From Pedobacter sp. HDW13 (GTDB lineage: Bacteria; Bacteroidota; Bacteroidia; Sphingobacteriales; Sphingobacteriaceae), in contig NZ_CP049868.1 in NCBI RefSeq assembly GCF_011303555.1, positions 620,001 to 684,000 of the forward strand: a DNA stretch of 64,000 bases, written 5' to 3'. Numbering within the stretch: position 1 is the stretch's first letter; every line of letters starts with the position of its first letter. A program made the position numbers and the translations under genes. The notes beneath the pieces were generated by a model. It searched no databases. It was not told the origin of the DNA and saw only the letters and a list, made by a program, of their open reading frames with translations. Shown piece after piece: positions 1 through 7,341 of the stretch.

Positions 1-648
1 ACGTTTAACCATTTGCCTGGTTTTACCTGCAAAAGCAGCATAAATATCCCAGTTTCCACTACCGGGCGACCAGTTTAACTTCCCCTCTCCATCAACTTTT
101 GAAAGCAGGTTAACTACTTCGCCATTTTCGCTGTAAGCGGTTACGGCCTGTAACTGTGCAAAATCTTGTTTGGCTTCTTTAACTTTAATGGCTTCGGTTA
201 ATTTTTCACCGGCTTTAAGGGCATATTGCTGAACAATTAGTTTGGTTGCTGCATTTTCGGGCTTAATCTGCGGCCCACCAAATGGCCAGCCTGTGCCTGT
301 ATTCATATCTACACCTAAACCCAGGGCATTGGCTTTGTTAACGGTAAAATGTAAACTATTCATCCAGGCAGGCGATAAAAAATCAAGGTATTGCTTTTCA
401 TAACCTTTGGCACCATAAATAGGTGTAATTTCTACCCCACCCAAACCTGCATCCTTGTATTTCTGCAATACGGCACTCAGATTCTGTTCATCAACAGCAT
501 TACCCATCCACCACCAACGGGTCCAGGGTTTCATTTGCTTTTCGATAACAGGCCAGCCTCCTGTATTTTTTACTGGCTTTTGTGCTGTAGCGATGCCAAA
601 AGTTAATGTACCAAACAGCAGGACAGGAAAGAATCTATATAATTGCAT
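1..648 (-). CDS. GH106 alpha-L-rhamnosidase (N-terminal part, runs off window)
   Basis: This is the first 216 codons of a minus-strand gene that continues beyond the left edge. The protein begins with a signal peptide ending near residue 23 (ATAQ), so it is exported. After it come features typical of GH106 rhamnosidases: the RWWWMGNAVD segment, a GLGGVEITPIYG strand and a MNTGTGWPFGGP segment. The family removes terminal alpha-L-rhamnose from pectic glycans, mostly in the periplasm. The gene starts 3 bases after the stop of rhaM, so the two are almost certainly co-transcribed: one frees rhamnose and the other prepares it for catabolism. The catalytic glutamates lie beyond the window and could not be checked. 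Confidence 0.85.
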   Translation of the reverse strand, partial: MQLYRFFPVLLFGTLTFGIATAQKPVKNTGGWPVIEKQMKPWTRWWWMGNAVDEQNLSAVLQKYKDAGLGGVEITPIYGAKGYEKQYLDFLSPAWMNSLHFTVNKANALGLGVDMNTGTGWPFGGPQIKPENAATKLIVQQYALKAGEKLTEAIKVKEAKQDFAQLQAVTAYSENGEVVNLLSKVDGEGKLNWSPGSGNWDIYAAFAGKTRQMVKR

Positions 649-651
649 AAT

Positions 652-960
652 TTAATCTAAGTGGAATACCATTTCTAAAGGGAATGTTTTTGGAGAATGA
701 TCTGCATTGGTTTCCATAATATCGGACATGTAAGCCCACCATTTCTGCACAATCTGCGTGCTGCCCAAATCTTGCGATGAGCTTCCGTTTTGCTGCTGCA
801 CGGCAAAAAGGGTATTGGTTTCTTCATCTAAAAAGATAGAATAATCGCTAATACCATTTTCTTTTAACAAAGTTGCCAGTTCAGGCCAGATTTCATCGTG
901 GCGCTTTTTGTATTCTGTTTCAAAACCGGGTTTAAGTTTCATCTTAAATGCAATTTTCAT
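652..960 (-). CDS. rhaM: L-rhamnose mutarotase
   Basis: A 102-aa protein of the RhaM family, which interconverts alpha- and beta-L-rhamnopyranose in the cytoplasm so that released rhamnose can enter rhamnose isomerase. It has the family signature YKKRHDEIWPE with Y17 and H21, matching the known catalytic Tyr/His, and the KWWAYM segment (W74, W75, Y77) that lines the sugar pocket. There is no signal peptide, in keeping with a cytosolic role, and the length is normal (about 104 aa). It sits between the GH31 gene and the GH106 gene and is probably in the same transcript as GH106. Confidence 0.93.
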   Translation of the reverse strand: MKIAFKMKLKPGFETEYKKRHDEIWPELATLLKENGISDYSIFLDEETNTLFAVQQQNGSSSQDLGSTQIVQKWWAYMSDIMETNADHSPKTFPLEMVFHLD

Positions 961-1235
961 GTTTTCGATTTTATTTTTTTAATGGTTTTGTTAAAACCCG
1001 TTTATTTTAAGCGGTCATCATTCTCGCGCAGGCGGGAATCTTAACGCTACCTCCTATTTTTTGCCGCGGAGGCACGCAAAGCACAGAACTGTTTTCTTCT
1101 TACTTAAGTAAACAACCTACGTTGTCAGTCTGAGCCTGTCGAAGACCTATCACTAATCCTTACACAGTGAGAGCTTCTTCACTGCGTTCAGCATGACAAA
1201 CCGCCCTGGTTCGTGTCACCACGAACCACAAAAAC
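961..1235. repeat. Intergenic region with dispersed repeats and a hairpin
   Basis: The gap between rhaM and the GH31 gene holds repeat-like sequence and no credible ORF. Around 1017-1040 is a GCG-rich inverted motif (TCTCGCGCAGGCGGGA). Around 1119-1199 is a degenerate element with GCCTGTCGAAGAC and TTCAGCATGAC, the latter found again near 62582. At 1207-1228 there is a 9-bp perfect stem (TGGTTCGTG / CACGAACCA) with a 4-base loop, close behind the GH31 stop. The stem could end or attenuate the GH31 transcript, but it has no clear T-run. Confidence 0.5.
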
Positions 1236-3686
1236 CTAATTAACTTCAAACTTCAAATCTGCCCCATTGTCTCCTGCTGATTTAATCCAAAGCAATTTCG
1301 CATTTATATCGTAATACCAGCCTGCTGATTGATCTAATTGGCCAGCATTTTGCAACTGCTTTGCTACCGTACCATTCTCTGTAACCGTTTTTGGTGCGGT
1401 CTGCCCCTGCCAGTGCAGCTTAGCCAGGTATTTGTGTTTGCCTGGTTTAAAACTTCCGGCAGGTTTATTCACTTTGAGTGTAAAACCTGTTGATTTTAAC
1501 GAAGCGTTAATGGTGGTTAAAGCAAAATCTCCTTTTTTATAGGCGGCGCTTAAATTATCATCTTCATAAAGATCATATTTAGATTCACCATAAGGAAAAA
1601 CATCAAGTGTGATTACATCAACCGGTTTTTCGCCACTATATGCCATTTCTGGCTGCATGGGAATAATACTGCCAGCTTTTACAAACAATGGAATGGTATC
1701 TAAAGGTGCTACAACATGATGATAACTTTTACCATTGTATTTCTCCCCCGTCCAATAGTTAAACCAGGTACCTTCGGGCAGGTAAACCGAGCGGGTAATG
1801 GCTCCTTTGGTTGTAACAGGCGCAACCATTAAATTATCGCCAAATAAATATTGATCGCCGATTTCGTAAACATTTTCGTCATCCTGGTAGTTTAGTACTA
1901 AGGCCCTCATCATCGGTAAACCTGTTTGGTACTGCTGGTGCATACTGGTGTACAGGTAAGGGAACAAACGGTAACGCAACAAATCGTACTTTTTGAAATT
2001 ACGCAGGGCATCTTCGCCATATTTCCAGGGTTCTTTATAACCGGGATGATCCATCCCAAAAACCAATGCAATAGGGCTAAACATACCAAACTGAACCCAA
2101 CGGATATATAATTCGGGATCGGCCTGATGTTCAAAACCGCCCATACAATGCGCCCATGAGCCTACGCCTGATAAACCCACATTTAAACCTGCCTTAATTA
2201 CCGGTGCAAAATATTGCCACTCGCTTGGCCAGTCGCCAGCAAAAATGTAAGGGTAACGCTGTATGCCCGAGTAGCCTTCGCGGGTTTGGTTCAATCCTCT
2301 AAAGCCATTAAATTTTTCAAATTCTAAAAATGGTGCTTTGGCATAAGCCACCGGAAAAAGGTTGTGCAGGCGCTCAGCATCTTTTCCTGTTGGCCCTACT
2401 TTTTCACTTTCGTTGGCGAGTGCACCAAAAGCGCTTCCCTCATCTGTTTTCAGGAATTTAGCGCCTAATTTTGCAACGCGCATTACACCATTATCCCACC
2501 ACCATTGTGTGGCCTTCTCATCAAAAAAGTTTACAAATTCGCCCGGTTTACCATTTTCAGGATAGGTATAGCCTTTTTCCCTGGCCTGATCTAACAGGTT
2601 TAGTTTTTTGGCATTATCAAACCTCGGACGAAGGTGCAAGCCTACCATTTTATAGTTCATGGCATAAATGCTGTCGAACATCGATTTCGGATTTTTAAAA
2701 GTTTCCCTCCACTCAAAAGAAGTGGCGCCTTTCCCTCCGTTTTCGCCAAATAGGCGCCAGGTCGAATCGAGCCAAAGCAGATCAACCGGAATCCCCAGCG
2801 ATCTGTATTTTTTTGCCAGCTCAACCACATAATGATCGGACGTTTGTGCTTCGTAACCCCAGGTACCGCCACTGTAAGTGCCCGCGTGTAAACCTAAAGC
2901 AAACTGCGGTAACATAGGCGATTTACCTGTAATACTGGTATAGTGATCTAAAATAGCAGGGAAAGTTGGTCCATAGATGAAATAATAATCCAATTCTCCA
3001 TCAGCTGCCTTAAAACTGTACTGGTCTTTTTTCGAAGCCCCCATATCCCATTCGGTAGCGAAAGAATTATGCAGAAAAATGCCATATCCTTTTGTACTCA
3101 TAAAAAACGGAACCGGACAATAATTGGCTTCCAATATGTTGTAAGCGCCGATAGCGTGTGGCAAGCCTTTACCACGACCAACGTTTAAAGTTACCTTTTT
3201 AAAACGGCGATCCATAAAATCCATACGCTCGCCAAAGCCAAAGAAATGCTCATCAGCCTGCAGTTTTTTGGTTACACCTACCTGGGGATCTTCTTTAACA
3301 ATTGCGCCATTTGCATCGCTGCTTAACAATTTACCTTTGGCATCATAAACATCGAGCCTAAACGGTGCTTTGTAGAGTTTAACCATTAGCTTAGTGGTAG
3401 TAAGCAAAAAATGATCTTGCTTATCCGAAACTTTAACGGCAACATTGGCCCAGTTGTATTGAATTACCATCAGGTTTTCGTTGGTTTCGAATTTACCGTT
3501 CCAGCTGGTTCTGATGCGGAATATTTCTGGCGTGCAGAATTCAAACTTCACCTCCCCTTTGGTGGTAGAAAATGAAATGATATTCCCCGCTTTTTTAAAA
3601 CCGGATTTATAATCGCCTATACTTTGCGCTTGGGCAAAAGACAGGGCAAAAGTTAAGGAAAGGGCAAAGACTAAAAGTTTCTTCAT
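1236..3686 (-). CDS. GH31 family alpha-glycosidase (secreted)
   Basis: An 816-aa GH31 enzyme with a signal peptide (cleavage near residue 20, SFAQAQ), hence periplasmic or outer-membrane facing. The N-terminal galactose-mutarotase-like domain (about 30-240) is followed by the (beta/alpha)8 barrel. The nucleophile is the Asp of KTDEG (D415) and the acid/base is the Asp of AGDWPSEW (about D485). The barrel strand motif DLLWLDSTW is also typical. GH31 covers alpha-glucosidases, alpha-xylosidases and alpha-galactosidases, and sequence alone does not fix the substrate. Its place among rhamnogalacturonan genes suggests an alpha-linked decoration of pectin. It lies 4 bases downstream of the GH115 gene, so they share an operon. 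Confidence 0.88.
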   Translation of the reverse strand: MKKLLVFALSLTFALSFAQAQSIGDYKSGFKKAGNIISFSTTKGEVKFEFCTPEIFRIRTSWNGKFETNENLMVIQYNWANVAVKVSDKQDHFLLTTTKLMVKLYKAPFRLDVYDAKGKLLSSDANGAIVKEDPQVGVTKKLQADEHFFGFGERMDFMDRRFKKVTLNVGRGKGLPHAIGAYNILEANYCPVPFFMSTKGYGIFLHNSFATEWDMGASKKDQYSFKAADGELDYYFIYGPTFPAILDHYTSITGKSPMLPQFALGLHAGTYSGGTWGYEAQTSDHYVVELAKKYRSLGIPVDLLWLDSTWRLFGENGGKGATSFEWRETFKNPKSMFDSIYAMNYKMVGLHLRPRFDNAKKLNLLDQAREKGYTYPENGKPGEFVNFFDEKATQWWWDNGVMRVAKLGAKFLKTDEGSAFGALANESEKVGPTGKDAERLHNLFPVAYAKAPFLEFEKFNGFRGLNQTREGYSGIQRYPYIFAGDWPSEWQYFAPVIKAGLNVGLSGVGSWAHCMGGFEHQADPELYIRWVQFGMFSPIALVFGMDHPGYKEPWKYGEDALRNFKKYDLLRYRLFPYLYTSMHQQYQTGLPMMRALVLNYQDDENVYEIGDQYLFGDNLMVAPVTTKGAITRSVYLPEGTWFNYWTGEKYNGKSYHHVVAPLDTIPLFVKAGSIIPMQPEMAYSGEKPVDVITLDVFPYGESKYDLYEDDNLSAAYKKGDFALTTINASLKSTGFTLKVNKPAGSFKPGKHKYLAKLHWQGQTAPKTVTENGTVAKQLQNAGQLDQSAGWYYDINAKLLWIKSAGDNGADLKFEVN

Positions 3687-3690
3687 TGTA

Positions 3691-6189
3691 CTATTTTATT
3701 TCCAACTGGTTAAGCACTAATCCCGGATCGAGCATATAGATTTTAACTGTTGATTTACCTGTTTTATTTACCTGATGCTTGGTTATACCCGAAGCGTAAC
3801 CTTGCAATACATTCTGTTTCCAGATGTTATTTTCTGAAGCCGGAGAAATATTAATTACCTGAGGCTGATCATCATTAACCGAAATGGCATAACGCACTTT
3901 TATGCCGTTATTAACGCCCTGGGTAGGTAAACATTTCACCTCAATCTGGTGCCCGCCCTGCGTTTTAAAATCAATGGTGTAACTGGCGTAAGGTGCGTTT
4001 TGCAAGTCTTTTTCGCTAAAAGGTTTAAATGTAAAAGGAAGCACAGAAATGCCATTGCCACCCAAGCCGAGTCCTTTAATAGTTTGTAATGAAAGTCCTT
4101 TCGGCGATGATTTTGCTACATATTCGGCTGCACGAACTGTTATTTTATCTTCGTTCGCTTTAGGGGCCGACGATTGCGTTGCTACCGTATCTGCCACTTT
4201 GGGCATTTTAAAAACCGCTAAATCACGTGGTTTCCAGCTCATCATTCCGTTCCATTTACCGCCGGCAATTTCTTCATTGTATTTTTTGGTAATTACCTGA
4301 ATCTGATCAAAAGCTGCTTTCGATTTCTTTGAATAGCTTAAAGCCGATTGATCTCCGTTTGCTGCCAAGATTAAACTTTTTTTTGCGTATAAAATCTTCT
4401 TGTTCATCAGCATCGCCCCTTCAACCGGGTAAAGGATCAGCTCAAAATAAGCATCTTTTAACCTGGCGGGAATTTGATCAGCTAAACTTTTGGCCTGATG
4501 ATAAATCTTTTCGTAATCGGCTAGTCTTTCGTCTGCCTCTTCGTCGGTAAAATTAACACTGGCCATATGCTCTGGTTTAGCAGCCTGTGCCAGGCGATAA
4601 TAAACAGCCTTTATTTCCGCAATCGGTTTTGCAAATTCGGCACCAAAAGTTTCGGCAGCCCAGCTTTCGGCATATCGATCGGCGTTTTCGGGCTTCCATC
4701 GGTTTACATTCCAGGCCAGATCCATTGCAAACTGGATTTCCATTTCTGCAGGTTTAATATCGCCCACATTAATTACCCAAAGGCGATCGGCTTTATACTG
4801 ATAGGCTTTGGTTAACTCGTAAGCCATCAGCGATGGAGAAATGGACGAAAGCCATAAGTAATCTTGCGGAGCCCCCCAGTACGAGATATGGTAATACACA
4901 CCGCTCCCACCCGATCGTTTTTGTTCTTCGGGATTAGAAAGCTGACGGATATAACCGTGATTATCATCCGCCCAAACAATCGTTACATCATCAGGCAATT
5001 TTAAGCCAGCCTGATATAAAGACAGTACTTCTTTGTAAGGACAAAAAATCTGTGTAATGGAACTTACTGATTTAGTTATATTTTTGCTTAAAATGGCACG
5101 CTGATCGGCAATTACCTCGTCCAGCAGTTTTACCTTTTCATTTTTATCTTTTGGCCCGGGCATACTGCCATCGTGGATACCACGCATCCCGACGGTATAA
5201 ACCGATTCGTAATTTTTAGCCTGTTTTACGCGGTCGGTCCAATAATTTACAATCTCATTTTTGTTGAGGTCGTAACGCCACTCGCCTGGTTTCTTGCCAT
5301 ATTCGTGCTCGAAATTCTCTGCCCATTCAAAAACATTGTTGCGCAGCATGGGTTCGCAATGGCTAGAGCCTAAAATAATACCATATTTATCGGCCATTAC
5401 GGGGTTATTGGCATAATAATAAAATGCTTTGGTTGAAGGGTGCATGCCCGGCCAGATGTAGTTCGCTTTTAAGCGCAGCAGCAATTCGAATATTTTGGTG
5501 TAGGTTTTAGGTCCAATGTCTTTTACATCGGCATCCATCATTTTAGCCGCCCAGGGTTGGATACCCCAGTCTTCATCATTAATAAAAATTCCCCGGTATT
5601 TAACCGATGGCGATTCTACCAAAGCTTGACCGGCTTTTACGAAGAGCGATTTTTTAGTTGCCGGTTTAACATCTGCCCACCAACAAAGCGGCGAAACGCC
5701 CATCATTCGCGACAGCTGAAAAACACCATAAGCCGTTCCCCTTCTATCGCTACCAGCAATAACCAAAGCTCTTTTCACTCCTTTTACCGGATTTTCGATA
5801 ACCGAAACAGAAAAGGTTTCCCACTTGCCATATAGACTGGCGCTGTTAATTTTCCCTGTCCTGGCCAATTGATCGATATAAAACGACTGCCCCATCGTAC
5901 CGATAATGATGGGGTAAGCACTTAAATTGGGATTATTTTTCAAAACCTGAGCGGTTTGACCTGTTAACAACTGAATATCAGCTTTAAAAGCTTCTGCAGC
6001 GATATGAACCACTTCAGCATCCTTTGCATCAATATAAATGACTGCAGGCTTTTCGCCATCAACAATAGGGAAAGCTAAAGCACTGTTAATTTCAGAAACA
6101 GCGATGCCTGCTTTTTGTGCCCTACTTTGTTCAGGCAGCAAAAAGAAGGAAATCAATACTAATAAACCCGCTAAATTTCTGAAATTCAT
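3691..6189 (-). CDS. GH115 family alpha-glucuronidase-like protein (secreted)
   Basis: An 832-aa protein with a signal peptide (about residues 1-24, ending SRAQ). It has the GH115 layout: an N-terminal alpha/beta domain (about 40-190, with the RGTAYGVFQLSRMMGVSP segment), a TIM barrel starting at KYRGIFINDEDWGIQPW, a helical domain, and a C-terminal beta-sandwich (about 700-830). Characterised GH115 enzymes remove 4-O-methyl-glucuronic acid from xylan. In this pectin context the target could instead be glucuronic acid on an arabinogalactan or rhamnogalacturonan side chain, which is inference. It lies 5 bases after the GH105 gene and 4 bases before GH31, a tight operon position. Confidence 0.85.
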   Translation of the reverse strand: MNFRNLAGLLVLISFFLLPEQSRAQKAGIAVSEINSALAFPIVDGEKPAVIYIDAKDAEVVHIAAEAFKADIQLLTGQTAQVLKNNPNLSAYPIIIGTMGQSFYIDQLARTGKINSASLYGKWETFSVSVIENPVKGVKRALVIAGSDRRGTAYGVFQLSRMMGVSPLCWWADVKPATKKSLFVKAGQALVESPSVKYRGIFINDEDWGIQPWAAKMMDADVKDIGPKTYTKIFELLLRLKANYIWPGMHPSTKAFYYYANNPVMADKYGIILGSSHCEPMLRNNVFEWAENFEHEYGKKPGEWRYDLNKNEIVNYWTDRVKQAKNYESVYTVGMRGIHDGSMPGPKDKNEKVKLLDEVIADQRAILSKNITKSVSSITQIFCPYKEVLSLYQAGLKLPDDVTIVWADDNHGYIRQLSNPEEQKRSGGSGVYYHISYWGAPQDYLWLSSISPSLMAYELTKAYQYKADRLWVINVGDIKPAEMEIQFAMDLAWNVNRWKPENADRYAESWAAETFGAEFAKPIAEIKAVYYRLAQAAKPEHMASVNFTDEEADERLADYEKIYHQAKSLADQIPARLKDAYFELILYPVEGAMLMNKKILYAKKSLILAANGDQSALSYSKKSKAAFDQIQVITKKYNEEIAGGKWNGMMSWKPRDLAVFKMPKVADTVATQSSAPKANEDKITVRAAEYVAKSSPKGLSLQTIKGLGLGGNGISVLPFTFKPFSEKDLQNAPYASYTIDFKTQGGHQIEVKCLPTQGVNNGIKVRYAISVNDDQPQVINISPASENNIWKQNVLQGYASGITKHQVNKTGKSTVKIYMLDPGLVLNQLEIK

Positions 6190-6194
6190 GCTGC

Positions 6195-7322
6195 CTAATT
6201 TTTAAGCTTATATACTTCGGTTCCGGCCAATAAAAAACAGCCCAAACCATAATCTTCAAAATCGGGCATGCTGGTATAGCTAACCGGTTGCCCGTCTTTT
6301 GGTTCTTTACCCGTTCCTTGCATGTAACCGATAAAACCATTTTTCTGAACGGCATCCGTAGTCATGGCATTCCATGCTTTAGTAATAATTGGTAAATAAG
6401 TGGCCTTATCTAAAATGCCATGATTTACGCCCCAGGCCAGGCCATAGGTAAATAGTGCTGTACCAGAGGTTTCTTTACCGCCAAAATGTGTGGAATCGTG
6501 CAAACTCACATTCCAAAAACCATCGGTGCGCTGAATAGCTACCAGGGCTTTAATCATTTCCTGATAAGTTTTTAAATATTCGTTGCGGTGTGGTTCATTT
6601 GCTGGAATAATTTCCAAAACACGTACCAGTGCGGCAACCACCCAGCCATTACCCCTGCTCCAATAACAATCTTCGCCATTTGGCTCTTTATAAGGCGGTA
6701 CAAAATCTTTATCGCGCCACCAAAGTCCATCTTTTGCATTGTACAAACCACCACCTTCGGTATTTTTCGAATGCAGGTACATTTTGTACATGTAATTGTA
6801 ATAGCTGGTATCGTTGTATAATTTACCCAGTTTGGCAAAAACAGGCATGCCCATTTGTATTGCATCAATCCAGGTCCAGTCGTTAACTTTACCCGATTGC
6901 ATTACCAGATCTATCGAAGCCTTTATATCTTTTATACGCTCGGGCTGTTTATCAATCAGGTAAAGATCAATGTAAGTCTGCCCACAAGCCTGATCATCAG
7001 CATTTTTTGTGGCAATGCCATTTCGTAAACCCCAATTGTGTTTTTGGCCCCATTGAACGGCATAATCGTAATATTCTTTTTCGGGGCTGATTTTATACAG
7101 ATTCATCAGGCCTTCATAGTAAACTGCCCTTGTCCAGATGTTGCTTGGTCTTTCCTTATTGGTTATGATCGATTTGCCGGCATCGGGCCACTTATTCATA
7201 AAATAAGCGTTTGTAGATTTTAACACCTTTAAAACCTCTTTTTTATTCGGGATTTTTTGGGCGAAAAGTACCTGGGTAGTTATGCTAAATATTACTGCGG
7301 TGCTGAATACAAATTTCTTCAT
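6195..7322 (-). CDS. GH105 unsaturated rhamnogalacturonyl hydrolase (YteR/RhiN-like)
   Basis: A 375-aa (alpha/alpha)6-barrel hydrolase with a signal peptide (about 1-21, LFAQ). The family hydrates the unsaturated galacturonic acid left by rhamnogalacturonan lyases and frees rhamnose, so it acts directly after the two PL11 lyases in this window. The catalytic Asp sits in WTWIDAIQMGMP (D153, equivalent to YteR Asp143), and a second conserved acidic pair is in NADDQACGQ (about 108-110). The sugar-stacking segment CYWSRGNGWV is also present. The length is normal for the family. It is 19 bases downstream of the GH2 gene and 5 upstream of GH115. Confidence 0.93.
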   Translation of the reverse strand: MKKFVFSTAVIFSITTQVLFAQKIPNKKEVLKVLKSTNAYFMNKWPDAGKSIITNKERPSNIWTRAVYYEGLMNLYKISPEKEYYDYAVQWGQKHNWGLRNGIATKNADDQACGQTYIDLYLIDKQPERIKDIKASIDLVMQSGKVNDWTWIDAIQMGMPVFAKLGKLYNDTSYYNYMYKMYLHSKNTEGGGLYNAKDGLWWRDKDFVPPYKEPNGEDCYWSRGNGWVVAALVRVLEIIPANEPHRNEYLKTYQEMIKALVAIQRTDGFWNVSLHDSTHFGGKETSGTALFTYGLAWGVNHGILDKATYLPIITKAWNAMTTDAVQKNGFIGYMQGTGKEPKDGQPVSYTSMPDFEDYGLGCFLLAGTEVYKLKN

Positions 7323-7341
7323 GTTATTTCGCTTATCTTAA

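Noticed and set aside
391..606. Plus-strand ORF over the start of the GH106 gene
   Set aside because: The opposite strand codes for a clear GH106 N-terminus with signal peptide; this frame has no domain and is a shadow.
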